Of a DNA stretch of 64,000 nt, positions 43,160 through 55,939 are shown piece by piece. A program made the translations under genes and the position numbers. The first letter of the stretch is position 1; each line of letters begins with the position of its first letter. The notes beneath the pieces were generated by a model that was not told where the DNA came from, did no database searches, and was given only the letters and a program-made list of their open reading frames with translations. This stretch comes from Bathymodiolus brooksi (Eukaryota > Mollusca > Bivalvia > Mytilida > Modiolidae): contig OY804588.1 in NCBI GenBank assembly GCA_963680875.1, positions 80,934,829-80,998,828 on the forward strand. The letters are read 5' to 3'.

Positions 43160-43680
43160 TTTAAACTGCCCTTAACAAACATGGTCGCCACAAGCGATTC
43201 TTGCAATCGTATCTACTCGGCCATTCTCGCTAGCGAGAATGGCCGAGTAGTTACGATTGGCTATTCTTGTTTCTGATTGGCAGATTAAAAACAAAAATCT
43301 TCTCCTCTACAATTTCTTAGCCAAATGAACCGAAACTTGGTATGAAACAACTATGGAAGGTCTTCTATAAAGATTGTTCATTTCATCCCGATCCGTTAAC
43401 AAACATGGTCTCCACAGATAATTCTTGTTTCTAATTGGCCGATTTAAAAAAAATCTTCTCTTCTCAAACTGCTTAGCCAAATGAACCGAAACTTGGTAGG
43501 AAGCAACTATGGAAGGTCTTCTATAAAGATTGCACATTTCATCCCGATCCGTTGACAAACATGGTCGCCACAGACAATTCTTGTTTCTGATGGGCCGATT
43601 TCTAACAATCTTCTTCTCTGAAACTGCTTAGCCAAATGAGCCGAACTTTGGTGGGAAGCACCTATAGAAGGTTCTGTTTG
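43160..43680. repeat. ~180-bp tandem repeat, three units, first unit with a palindrome
   Basis: Units share AACATGGTCGCCACA, ATTCTTGTTTCTGATTGGC, TTAGCCAAATGAACCGAAAC and GGAAGGTCTTCTATAAAGAT. A palindrome at 43205-43258 is present only in the first unit. Confidence 0.85.
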
Positions 43681-45230
43681 TATTAAGTTTCCTCAAAGCA
43701 GAATGAAAGGTGAACGACATAGGCTCAATACCACTGAGCCTCTATTTTCAGTGAGCAAAGCACGAACATTTGTCGTATTACAACTTGTAACGAACGTTGC
43801 ATTAATCTAGTACAACTAACATTTTCTTTGTATACAAACTGCCAAAATCGACCGTGCGGAAAGGAATTGAATACTACAGCCTTTGTTAATTTGCTTATCT
43901 GTAATGTTAATGTAAACATAATACTGTGAAGAAACTTAAATATCGTATTCATGAAGTTATTTCCACAGAGTGACTTACTTCGTTATCAACGAGTATAAAA
44001 TTAAAATATTGCGTTATAAAAAGAATCTCCCACTACTCAATTGATGCGCCTGGACAACTACTTAAAGTGAGTGTAGCGTATTGAGCACCAATCGTGATGT
44101 CAGTGCCACAAAAAGCATTAAAAAAAATCAAGTGTTCGCGTCAGTAGCAATTTAACTTAGAAATAACGATTTTTTTTTATTGTTCAAAGTAGCTGAAATT
44201 AGCAGCCATGGCGAATATTCATATTATGGATCAGTATGTATCGCCTTTGAGATATTTCCTAATCATAGCTATTGTTAAATTGCAATATAATGCTCAATTA
44301 CAATGAGATCAGTGGTATTTACATACTGACAAACCCGGTTATTTATAAATGACCCAACCGGTTTGTATACATGTTTACATTTTGACCAAGCAGGATTTCA
44401 AAAACATCTGTTGACATCATGTTTTAGGGTATAACTAGTTACTAATTGACTGTTCATCAACAAAATAGTATTATTAGGTAAAATCAATCATTCATTAATA
44501 TTTTTTTCTTTTTGGGCAACATTTAATTCATTCGTAAATGCAAGATATAGCGATATTTCAGCTGATTGTAATGATTTTGAAGCCGGATTCCTTATAATTT
44601 ATAGAAAAATCTAATGTTACACTGCCAAAATAAATGATATTTGGACAAAAAATGAAATTAATAATAATAACAATCATAAAGCTTCATAATTCAAAACATT
44701 ATATACACAGTATATTTATAAATACTTACGATAATTATCCGTGTCTGCTTTAAAAATACCGCTTTAAAATATCCCGGATGTTGACCAAACATTTTCGATC
44801 GGAGCTCTTTGACGACAGTGTTCTTTGTAACACTTTTATGTCGATATGATAGATTTAAATCTTGGGGTCAGAGTATAATTCATGACGAACACATATAAAG
44901 GGTCATTGTTTAGTTTTTTTATGATTCATATAAAATGGTTGATATTATGACCTTTATGAAGAATTCATTTAAAATGGCTAATATTATGACTTTTATGAAT
45001 AATTCATATAAATGGTTGACATTCATTTTCATTCAAACGTTTAAATATATGGCTATTTCTAGTGCTGTGTCAGTTAAATGATTTTGTTTTAAGTTTCATT
45101 AAAAACTATATAGAAGTTTTTGTATTCATATAATTATGTCTGTCTAAATGTGAGACTATCCTTTTCTTGATTTTATGGTAGTTGACTCTCCCAAACAAAG
45201 GTTGGAGACTTATTGTTTTTGCTCCTTTTT
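43681..45230. other. No gene recognised
   Basis: AT-rich. Two related ATGGTTGATATTATGACCTT phrases sit near 44935-45010. No sustained coding frame. Confidence 0.45.
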
Positions 45231-45480
45231 ATTATTATTATTAATACTATTATTTTCTATTATTATTATTATTGTCATTCTTATTATTATTATTAAGTCA
45301 AACCGGTATTAAGAGGTCACCTTTGGGACAAATAAAAAGGGGTCTTCTTAAAAGAGGTTTACATATGAAATTTTCTATGACTGGACAAGAAAAAGGTGAC
45401 TTCTTAATGCAGGTGACTGCTTAATAGAGGTGACCGCATGGGCAGGTTTGATTGTAGTATTATTATTGTTATTGTTATTT
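45231..45480. repeat. (ATT)n microsatellite and adjoining repeat
   Basis: TTATTATTATTA runs at 45231-45297 and 45455-45478 flank a segment with repeated GAGGTCACC/GAGGTGACC phrases in both orientations. Confidence 0.65.
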
Positions 45481-46072
45481 CTGTCTGTAACAGGTGAAGT
45501 TATTCGCAGTGCTTCCCAGAAACGATATGTCCAATGATATTGGGGTTTGGCATGATGATAGATCTATGTATCTAGTTGTGCATACAGGTTTGAAATGTTG
45601 CAATAGGCCCTTTTGGATATATTTTGAGGGGCCTAAATATTTAGAGGGTTTACTATATAGAATCAGATAGGGACATCAATCAGACTGGAGCGAGGACTGT
45701 TTATTTTATAGTAAGAATTATTAAAGTGCAAGTGTTATGATTTTATTTATTTCAAACTTTGAATACAAAATATAAAATGTTCTCAAAGATAATGATGGAA
45801 GGTTTTTGATATTTACATTTGTAATTAATCAAGTAAAAAAATGTTTTAGCCATCTATTATGGTCTGAACTCTGATGACATATACCTTATAGAAAACTCTT
45901 ATAATGAACTTGAACAACTTAATGATATGTGAGGGGATTGGAATTGTGTTTTAGAAAATATAAGTTAAAAAAGGGGGTCTACAGCATTGTCACAAAAGAA
46001 AAATAAAGAAAGATTAAATTATTTGATAGAAAGAAATAACCTAGTAAAAATTAGGAGAGTTTTTAACCCTTC

Positions 46073-47875
46073 AGAGAAAAGATACTCATGAAGATGAAAA
46101 TCACAACCCATGTACTGCAGACTTTAGTTTTATTATTATATATATTGCACTGGGCAATATTAGAAGACAAACAGAGAAAAGATACTCATGAAGATGAAAA
46201 TCACAACCCATGCACTGCAGACTTTAGTTTTATTATTATATATATATTGCACTGGGCAATATTAGAAGACAAACAGAGAAAAGATACTCATGAAGATGAA
46301 AATCACAACCCATGCACTGCAGACTTTAGTTTTATTATTATATATATTGCACTGGGCAATATTAGAAGACAAACAGAGAAAAGATACTCATGAAGATGAA
46401 AATCACAACCCATGCACTGCAGACTTTAGTTTTATTATTATATATATTGCACTGGGCAATATTAGAAGACAAACAGAGAAAAGATACTCATGAAGATGAA
46501 AATCACAACCCATGCACTGCAGACTTTAGTTTTATTATTATATATATTGCACTGGGCAATATTAGAAGACAAACAGAGAAAAGATACTCATGAAGATGAA
46601 AATCACAACCCATGCACTGCAGACTTTAGTTTTATTATTATATATATTGCACTGGGCAATATTAGAAGACAAACAGAGAAAAGATACTCATGAAGATGAA
46701 AATCACAACCCATGCACTGCAGACTTTAGTTTTATTATTATATATATTGCACTGGGCAATATTAGAAGACAAACAGAGAAAAGATACTCATGAAGATGAA
46801 AATCACAACCCATGCACTGCAGACTTTAGTTTTATTATTATATATATTGCACTGGGCAATATTAGAAGACAAACAGAGAAAAGATACTCATGAAGATGAA
46901 AATCACAACCCATGCACTGCAGACTTTAGTTTTATTATTATATATATTGCACTGGGCAATATTAGAAGACAAACAGAGAAAAGATACTCATGAAGATGAA
47001 AATCACAACCCATGCACTGCAGACTTTAGTTTTATTATTATATATATTGCACTGGGCAATATTAGAAGACAAACAGAGAAAAGATACTCATGAAGATGAA
47101 AATCACAACCCATGCACTGCAGACTTTAGTTTTATTATTATATATATTGCACTGGGCAATATTAGAAGACAAACAGAGAAAAGATACTCATGAAGATGAA
47201 AATCACAACCCATGCACTGCAGACTTTAGTTTTATTATTATATATATTGCACTGGGCAATATTAGAAGACAAACAGAGAAAAGATACTCATGAAGATGAA
47301 AATCACAACCCATGCACTGCAGACTTTAGTTTTATTATTATATATATTGCACTGGGCAATATTAGAAGACAAACAGAGAAAAGATACTCATGAAGATGAA
47401 AATCACAACCCATGCACTGCAGACTTTAGTTTTATTATTATATATATTGCACTGGGCAATATTAGAAGACAAACAGAGAAAAGATACTCATGAAGATGAA
47501 AATCACAACCCATGCACTGCAGACTTTAGTTTTATTATTATATATATTGCACTGGGCAATATTAGAAGACAAACAGAGAAAAGATACTCATGAAGATGAA
47601 AATCACAACCCATGCACTGCAGACTTTAGTTTTATTATTATATATATTGCACTGGGCAATATTAGAAGACAAACAGAGAAAAGATACTCATGAAGATGAA
47701 AATCACAACCCATTCACTGCAGACTTTAGTTTTATTATTATATATATTGCACTGGGCAATATTAGAAGACAAACAGAGAAAAGATACTCATGAAGATGAA
47801 AATCACAACCCATGCACTGCAGACTTTAGTTTTATTATTATATATATTGCACTGGGCAATATTAGAAGACAAACA
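46073..47875 (+). repeat. 100-bp tandem array, 18 near-perfect copies
   Basis: The unit is GATACTCATGAAGATGAAAA, TCACAACCCATGCACTGCAG, ACTTTAGTTTTATTATTATA, TATATTGCACTGGGCAATAT, TAGAAGACAAACAGAGAAAA. The first copy has one substitution, the second is 102 bp, and the rest are exactly 100 bp apart with a single substitution near 47714. The array lies inside the LINE remnant. Confidence 0.96.
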
Positions 47876-48421
47876 GATATTAGTTTATATGGATTGACAA
47901 ACAGCAATTAACAAGAGATAAAGGATTTTATAAACTTAACACATTCTCTACTTCTTGATAATAATTATAAGAAGTCAGGCTACAGAGGTCAATATTAAAA
48001 AAATCTAATATGCATAAAATTCAAAATATTAAATTATATTTATTATGGGAATTGATGAAAAGTGATATAAGTGGATATTCAATCAAATACTCCTTTCTGA
48101 GAAAAAACAGGAAACAGTGGATATTAAGAATAAAGAAGGGGAGTGGATAGATATTTTTTTTCTCAATAATATATCCAGTTTTCTATTAAATACTGGATGG
48201 GCTTCACCTTTTGTTAGTGTTACTCGTGGCATTCGACAATGATGCCTCATCAAATAGTTCCTTGAATTCAAATGCAGAGATGAGTTAAACCTAGACAATG
48301 TAATATGGTTTAATTCACACTTGAAGCTGAAAGGAAACACTATTTTCTACAAGGATCTTCTTAATAAATGTGTCATACCTTAAAAATTAGAAATCTCTTT
48401 AATGACAACAACAACATATTT

Positions 48422-48711
48422 AGGGACTGACCATTTAACTTGAAGGGGGAGGGGGGGTTATGGTTTTTTGTTTCGTTCAGAATTTTTTTTTCGGACAACA
48501 CAAGAGTTAGAATATTTATTTTTTTTGTCACACAAAGCGCGAATTTTTTTTCCAGAATTTAACATTAGGTTATATGACAAAAACTCTGAATCATATAATT
48601 TTTTTTTTCCTCCACCAAAATCAGAATATTTTTTTCAGCAACATTGGGAATCAGAATATTTTTTTAGAAAAAAACCATAACCTCCCCCTTCAAGTTAAAT
48701 GGTCGTTCCCT
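48422..48711. mobile_element. Poly-G MITE, copy B (complete)
   Basis: AGGGACTGACCATTTAACTT at the left and AAGTTAAATGGTCGTTCCCT at the right. The insertion is flanked by a TTA/TA-type duplication and splits the LINE remnant. Confidence 0.88.
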
Positions 48712-49043
48712 TAAAACACTTGATCAAGTTAAAGATCAATATGATTGTAGAATTAACCACTTAACATATTTTAGCTTAATTTCATATACAGGGTCAGTAA
48801 ATTTCATATGGGACGAGATTCGCGCGAAGATCGTCTATTGTCTGGGCGAAACTTTTCGGCGTCTGGTTGTTCAACATCATCCTTGTTTTGAAAGAAAAAG
48901 GGGAGATAACTCTACTAACTAACTGTATGAAAAATATACTGACCGTGTATTGAATATTGAATATACACGGTTTCCATGTGTTCACTTTAAAACAAATGAT
49001 ATTTCTAGGAATTTGTATATACATTGTATATATATAGTAAGGC

Positions 49044-49110
49044 TAAGCGAATGGTGCTGCAGTGTAACAATGGTGTGGGTTCAAATCCCGTCGAGGGAAG
49101 AACAAAAATT
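49044..49110 (+). mobile_element. tRNA-like (SINE-type) fragment
   Basis: Contains a good B-box (GGTTCAAATCC) but no foldable acceptor stem, so it is more likely a SINE head than a tRNA gene. Confidence 0.4.
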
Positions 49111-49157
49111 TGACAGCTCTAAAATCTAATTCTAACACTGTTTGGTTTAATTTTCAG

Positions 49158-49300
49158 ACGTATATATATATATATATATATATATTCGGATCGGAACAAA
49201 TGTCACTATAATGTGTGTAATGTCTTGTTATGTAAATGTATTGTACTGTCTGTATCGTCTGTAAAAATAGAACATTATAAATAAAATATTAAAAAAAATA
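49158..49300 (+). repeat. (TA)n microsatellite and repeat end
   Basis: After (TA)n come TCGGA and ACAAATGTCACTATAATGTG. This stretch recurs inverted at ~54080-54225, so the two are copies of one element end. Confidence 0.7.
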
Positions 49301-49380
49301 TTAGTTATTTTTTCACTATTTTTCACAGCTCATTTATCAGTGTTGTTCTATATTTAACAAATCAATATACATACAATATT

Positions 49381-49552
49381 AGGGAACGACCATTTAACTT
49401 GAAAAAAAAAATATTCTGATTCCTAATGTTGAATTCTGGAGAGAAAAAAATATATTCTAACTCTCATGTTGTCCGAACAAAAAATTCTGAACGAATCAAA
49501 AAACCATAACCCCCCCCCCCCCCCCCCCTTGCAAGTTAAATGGTCGGTCCCT
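49381..49552. mobile_element. Poly-G MITE, copy C (internally deleted)
   Basis: Same terminal repeats in the opposite orientation, interior shortened. A ~20-C run precedes the right end. Confidence 0.85.
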
Positions 49553-49759
49553 TATGTAAATACGAAGGAGGATTTTTGTTTATAATAATTTGATATACAA
49601 CTTTGTATGACAGTACTTTAAGCAAAATGGTTTACAGCAAATATTAGAGGCAATCAAGAATGGGCAATCTTGAGACAAAGGGCACACAAGACACAGGACA
49701 AAAATAAACAACAACAAAAACACAATACAATATGTGTTGGACACCATTATACCTAAACA

Positions 49760-49920
49760 AACACAAATAACATAAATAAGATATGAACCCTCGTTCGTAC
49801 GTGGTTCGCGCTACTCGATCATTAGTTTTCTGTGTGATGCTTTGTAGATCACACTTTGTCATTTTGTCCTTATTTGTTTGACAATTGCGTTGTCTGTCCT
49901 TCATAGATTTACGTTTTCAG
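49760..49920 (+). repeat. Family Y repeat copy
   Basis: ATTAGTTTTCTGTGTGATGC, TTTGTAGATCACACTTTGTC and GCGTTGTCTGTCCTTC match 17145-17215. Confidence 0.65.
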
Positions 49921-50149
49921 ATTACCCCATTGGTACCTTCAACGAATGAACAATCTAGAGACATCTGCAACACTTGGAACATAAGACACAAGGAGAAGGC
50001 AAAGGACCACAAAAAATATATCATGACATAGAAAACTAAAAAGATGCGCAACACAGACACCACCAAAAATTGGAGGTGGACCGGTGTTCGGGAGGAGTAA
50101 CCTTGACGTTGTAATCGCGAGAGAAACAGTCAGCTTTTACATGACAGAC

Positions 50150-51995
50150 CGTTTATTTTTTATCCGATTCTTTGTAGCGATAAAGGAGATCTAGTGAGGG
50201 ATCATATGGCAATTCGTTCGAATCTCAGGATACTTAAATTCCTTAGACAACGGAAAACAGTAACGTGTCGTAAATACCGCGACATTCAAATCTGTGAGTT
50301 TTACAATGACTTGGAAAACATATCTGTACTTCAAAATCCTGTTGGTACTACAGACGACTTGGTGAAAACATACAATTCTGAATTATCGAAAGTCTTGGAA
50401 AAACACGCACCATCACGAACAAACAGTTGATTTTACGACCCAACACTGAATGGTATACTGAAGAGCTCCGCATGGCAAAACAAGATCAACGCAAATATGA
50501 GCGTAGGATGCGGAAGACACAATTAACTGTTGATAAGGAAATATATCATGAAAAGTGCAGGAACGTTGGAAAGCTTCTTTTTTGGTGCAAGAAAGAGTAT
50601 TTCACCAATAAGATTTCTGAAATTGGACACGATCAGAAACAACTGTATAAAGTGATAAACAACCTACTGGGCAAAACTAAAGAAACTGTCCTTCCATCTA
50701 TTCCCGATCATTACGAACTCGGAAATCGTTTTGGCGATTTTTTCATCGGGAAAATAGAAACGATAAGGGACAATCTGTGCGCATCCAACCGTGACAGCAT
50801 GAGTGACATCGATGCTTTATGCGCGGATATTGAATTTGATTGCGAGCCTATGACAGTTTTTCGTCCTGTGTCACCGGACGAGATCAGAAAGATCGTCATG
50901 AAAGCTCCGCTTAAGTCATGTGAACTTGACCCGATTCCAACACACATCAGTTCTAAAGTCTTGCCTGGACAGTTTACTACCTATGATTACGGCGATAGTT
51001 AATAAATCGCTCGAAGAGTCTCATGTACCGACATCATTTAAAACGGTTATAGTACGACCACTACTTAAAAAGCCTTGTTTAGACAAGGAAGAGTTCAAAA
51101 ACTACCGTCCGGTTTCAAACATACCTTTTATATCTAAGATCCTTGAAAAGGTAGTATCAACACGTCTAGCAGAGCATATCAATTCACATAGTCTACAGGA
51201 TAATCTACAATCAGCATACATATCGTGTCATTCAACCGAAACGGCCTTACTTCGAGTTCACCACGACATTGCGTATGCACTGGATAATAATCAGTGTGCT
51301 GTGCTAGTTATGCTGGATCTGTCCGCCGCATTCGACGTTATAGACCACCAAATACTCTATCGACGTATGCAGTATTCCTATGGAATAACTGGTGATGCAC
51401 TTTCATGGATAGTGTCGTACCTTAGTGACAGAACACAACGCATCGTCATCGGGTCTACTCAATCGAACATCTTACAACTTAACTACGGAGGACCGCAAGG
51501 GTCGGTTCTTGGACCGCGGAAGTACTGTATGTTTTCCAACCCTATCGGTGAAATTTGTAGCAGACATGGCATGAACTATCACTGTTACGCTGATGATACC
51601 CAAGTGTACCTTGCTATCAAGCCACGTGACATTTGGAATGACATCGCACAAAAGTTAGAGTCTTGCTTATCAGATATCAGCAGATGAATGAAACTCAATC
51701 TATTGAAGTTGAACCAAGACAAGACCGAACTCATTATATTTGCGCCTAAACATCGATCGCAAGAGTTCACATGTTGCCAACTACAATTTGACGGAAGTTG
51801 TCAGTGACTTAGGAGTAATTTTTGATAAAACCCTGAACATGGAAAAGCAAGGATCATCTCTTGCAAAGTCGTGATTTTTTTCTAATTAGGAACATTGGGC
51901 GTATAAGACCTTACATCTCGAATGACGCATGCAAAATATTAATCTCGGCCCTTGTGACATCTCGGCTTGACTATGGGAATGCCCTGTTGTTTGGT
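50150..51995 (+). pseudogene. L2/CR1-like LINE, 5'-truncated and frameshifted
   Basis: Encodes the end of the endonuclease (DHMAIRSNL) and the linker (LRPNTEWYTEELRMAKQDQR). Reverse transcriptase follows, with [40 protein letters not shown] and the active-site [10 protein letters not shown]. The C-terminal SRLDYGNALLFG follows, after which homology stops. Frame changes near 50430 and 50950 and stops after 51687 show it is dead. No ORF1 was seen upstream. The poly(A) or repeat tail was not located. Confidence 0.88.
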
Positions 51996-53190
51996 TTTAG
52001 CTTTGAGGTAAGGAAAATACCGTTAAGATTCAAACAACATTTTATAGGTGGCGCTGTTACTTTCACTTTGGATCCATGGAGTTGTGTACTGAGGCGATTT
52101 CCTGACAAAAACGACCGTTGCGTCTTCACAAGAGGTAGTCGAGGGGAGGTCATGCTATTTTTTTAAAAGAATATATAAGGTCTTGGGAGTTGAACCAAAC
52201 AGGGTTTTGAATATATTAGAAGGAATTTAAAAAACAAACACGACTTGAAGCGAGCGGGGGTAAAAAAAAGTATCCGCCCTTGTCACTGTTTATGCATTGA
52301 TAGTATATTTACGTGGATAGTGACAAGGCCTTGTGCTTAATATTGGTAAAACAAACTGCAATAATAAAAAGTACAAAATAACGACAGCTGGATAGCTCAC
52401 TTCTAAGGAGCACAGAAAGGCTAAAATATACAATTAAAACGGAGGTTTCAACTTGTTTTTCCAAGCAAATTTGGTTTAATTTGATCAGTATGGTTCTGCA
52501 TTTTACTCATTTGTGGAAAATACTTACATGACAGTATCATTTAACGAAGAGTTGAGGTTTTGGCCCATAACACTAATTTAACCCCGCCACTTGTTATTGA
52601 GGTGTCTGTACCAAGCCAGGAAAGAGATGTATATCTGTGTTGGGATATCAATTTTGCCTCTTTTTTATGACTTTGCAATTATATTTTGAACTGCTTCGAT
52701 GGTTGTTTGGTTTTTTTAAGTTTTATTACAGATATTTCTAAATTCGTTTAACAGGATATTGTAGTGAAATAAAAGAGAAAATAATCATCATTCAGTTAAC
52801 AACATTAATTTAATTGTCTTTCCAATCGTTTGGTTTTTAATGTAGCAGATAAATATTATTCCAGAAACGTGTTGTGGCACTAAATGTGATAACTACATGT
52901 ACGTTTTTATTAGTACAGAGTGCCTTTTAGTTTGTATTAGTTTTTTAGCTGGAACTTCGGTTAGTAGCAATTATTGTTTAACGCCAAATGAACAATTTTG
53001 CAGCAATATCACGGCGGGAACAAGATACATTCGATGAGATCATGACGATGTCTGCATTAAACTAGACTAGCACGTTTAAGTTATATGTTTGTAGTGCCAG
53101 CTCCCTAAGACTACGATCTGTGGGTAGACATGTCGCTCCATGAGGACACATTATCCCGATTCCCAGCCAACCAGTTTTTGTTCTTACTCC
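51996..53190. other. No gene recognised
   Basis: The LINE homology is replaced by unrelated DNA. An unusual stretch at 52040-52150 is less AT-rich. Nothing else to support. Confidence 0.45.
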
Positions 53191-53194
53191 TTAA

Positions 53195-53440
53195 TGAAAA
53201 AAAATATTCTGATTCCCAATGTTGCTGAAAAAAATATTCTGATTTTGGTGGAGGGAAAAAAAATAATCTGATTCAGAGTTTTTGTCATAACCTAATGTTG
53301 AATTCTGGAAAAAAAAATTCGCGCTTTGCGCGACAAAAAAAATTAATATTCTAACTCTCGTGTTGTCCGAAAAAAAATTCTGAACGAAACAAAAAACCAT
53401 ACCCCCCCCCCCCCCCCTGCAAGTTAAATGGTCGGTCCCT
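53195..53440. mobile_element. Poly-G MITE, copy D (one end missing)
   Basis: Interior and right end (CTGCAAGTTAAATGGTCGGT) match copies A-C inverted. The left terminal repeat is absent. Confidence 0.82.
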
Positions 53441-53754
53441 AAATGGCTTTCAGTTTTGTCTGGCACCATTAATATAAATGGTTTAATAGAAGAGAAAAAA
53501 ACAAATGTGGTACATTTTTTAGTTGGTTAATTAAAAAGAAATTTGAAATTATTTCTCTTCAAGAAACACATGGTACAGTTAGTTATATTGAAATGTGGAA
53601 AGAAAATAGAACTATTTTGATGTGAAAACGATATTGGCATTGCCATAGAACGACTATATAAATAAAATCAGTAATTTTGTACTTCATGAGTTAAGCTACA
53701 TCAAACAGAATATCTATCATAGTATAATAATTGTTTGTAACACGGCGGGTGTCT

Positions 53755-53995
53755 CATAGGTAGCAGGAACAGCTTACCGTTCGTGAGCACCTGGGTTCAC
53801 AGCCGATTTTTGTTGGAGTCTGTGTTGCTCTTATTTTTAGCTGTCTGTGTTGTGATGTGTTTTTTTGTTTTGTTTTGTGTCTTATGTGCCCATTGTTACG
53901 ATTGTCTCTAGATTGTTCATTCTTGAATGTCTCTTCGGTTTTCTCTTGAATGTCTCTTCGGTTTTCTCCAACGTTTATTGTTAACCATTTTCCTT
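53755..53995 (+). repeat. Family Y repeat copy
   Basis: GGCGGGTGTCTCATAGGTAG and GATTGTTCATTCTTGAATGTC, with a duplicated CTTGAATGTCTCTTCGGTTT. Confidence 0.65.
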
Positions 53996-54230
53996 GATGT
54001 AATGTCATGCTTAGTTGTATATCAAATTATTATATACAAACGTCCTACCTCTTATTTATATTGTATGTATATTGATTTGTAATAGTGAAAAAAGACCCGC
54101 TAATAAAAAAAAATTATATTTTATTTGTAATGTTCCATTTGTACAGACAATACAGACAGTACAATACATTTACATAACAAGACATTACACACATCATAGT
54201 GACATTTTTTCCGATTCGAATATATAGATA

Positions 54231-55089
54231 TATAGCAAATAGTTCATGGCACTGAGGGTCATATGGCAGTATATGGACCGGTCCGTCACCAAAAAAATAC
54301 TATATGGACCTCAGAAGTTTCTGTCCATATAACATTTTTTGGGTGACGGACCGGTCCATATACTGCCCTATGACCCGAAGTGACATGAACTATTTGCTAT
54401 ATTATACTTTTATCTAAAATAATAATGCAGGTACCAATCCGGAACCGAATCGAAAACGAGGCAGTCCAGTCCCGGTCCATATATATAAACGTTGTATTAC
54501 ATACTTAGTTCAAATAAAGGCATTTTTGTATGACCAATATGACCGGAAGTAAACTGTCCATATTTTCACACCCCGGGAAAATAACCGGTTATTGGATTAC
54601 TACAAGATCATGTTCATATCGAGGCCCATATTGGCCCGGGCCAATATGGGCCTCGATTTCGTCTCAGGCCGGGCCAATATGGGTGTCTCTTTTCTAGATG
54701 TCGGAAGTATGTAATAAATAGTTTAATACATGGGCATTTCCATATTGGCCTGGTTATCATCCCTCGACCCATATTGGCCCTCGACTCCGTCTGGGGATGA
54801 TAACCAGGCGAATATGGAAATGCCCATGTATTAATCTGTATATATTGACCGGCTGCGCTAACAAAGACAAATAGGGAAAATAGAAAGGGAAAATAAAAAC
54901 GTAAAATATAATATATATTATACTTTATACGTTTTTATTTTCCCTATTTGTCTTTGTTAGCGCAACCGGTCAATATAACGTTATATGGACCGGGACTGGA
55001 CTGCCTCGTTTTCGATTCGGTTCCGGGACGGTACCTGCATTATTATTTTAGATAAAAAGTATAATATAGCAAATAGTTCATGTCACTTC
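54231..55089. mobile_element. Nested palindromic element (GGACCGGTCC family), left part
   Basis: It contains at least four palindromes. 54231-54401 is a hairpin like 36139-36307. 54391-54485 pairs with 54985-55085. GGGCATTTCCATATTGGCC (54724-54742) pairs with its inverse near 54810-54830. GCGCTAACAAAGACAAATAG (54852) pairs with its inverse at ~54944-54963. The right end of the whole is at 59066-59166, separated by the LINE insertion. Confidence 0.85.
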
Positions 55090-55132
55090 TTTTGTTACTT
55101 TGTTACTTTGTTACTTTGTTGTTCTGTCCTCT

Positions 55133-55939
55133 TCACCAATCTGGTAAGGACCTCAGTCTTCTTTTAAAGCTGTCCATGGTAGGTGCGCTGACAACAGCAG
55201 ATGGCAAGTCATTCCAGTAGTTAACCACTCTATTTGAGAAGAAGTTTTTTCTGACATCCGTTCTGGCGAAATGTTTAGTAAGTTTAAAGTTATGTCCTCG
55301 TGTTATAGATGTGTTGAGTTTAAATAAATTGTCAGTGTTAGTTTTATAACTATGATGAAGGTATTTATAAACTTCACACATATCTTGTGTACGCCTACGA
55401 GGTTCCAGTGGTGCAATATGAAAAGAGTGGTTCGAAATTCTAGTACACCTACGCTGAACTTTATCTAAAGCTTCTATATCTTTAACTAAATATGGTGACC
55501 AAACTGTTGATTCGTATTCTAAAATTGGACGTACGATTGATTTGTATAATATAGATACTTTCTCAGATGTAAGATTAGTAAAACATCGTCTAATAAGACC
55601 AATACGTTGGTTTGCTTTCTTAACTATATGAAAAATATGACAATCCGGGTGTAAGTTATTAGAAATGATAACTCCTAAATCTCGTTGGTTATCCTCTTCT
55701 ATTAAAGGTATTCCATTCAAGTAGTATATAAATTCGAAACATTTACGTATTCGAAGTACTATGCATTTTGTTTCGTTGAAACGCAACAACCATATTTTAG
55801 ACCAAGCTGATAAAGTGTTCAAATCTTCCTGTATCTCTTGACAATCATCAGGATCAATAATTTCACGATAAAGCTTTGTATCATCGGCAAAGAGTTTTGC
55901 TGTAGAGTTGACACAGTCTGGTAAATCGTTTACATACAA
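55133..55939 (-). pseudogene. LINE ORF2, C-terminal reverse transcriptase part
   Basis: Begins YVNDLPDCVNSTAKLFADDT with the catalytic FADD of reverse transcriptase. It continues through the thumb region (LRFNETKCIVLRI, LGVIIS) to a C-terminal FKRRLRSLPDW. It is shifted relative to the upstream frame: the RT domain is split directly after VPQGSILG. Confidence 0.9.

Larger units (their letters stand above)
45850..49060 (+). pseudogene. L1-like LINE remnant, heavily disrupted
   Basis: Broken frames read like an L1/Tx1-type ORF2. ENSYNELEQLNDM and GDWNCVL (endonuclease region) lie at ~45890-45955. After the 100-bp array, C-terminal-like pieces include WFNSHLKLKGNTIFYKDLL (~48310-48360) and WAKLFGVWLFNI (~48840). 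It is interrupted by the 46073-47875 array and by the MITE at 48422-48711, and it contains many stops. The endonuclease-like motif is short, so the family call is tentative. Confidence 0.5.

Noticed and set aside
46088..47911. Ladder of 67-residue frames
   Set aside because: A by-product of the 100-bp tandem array rotating through the frames, not a gene family.
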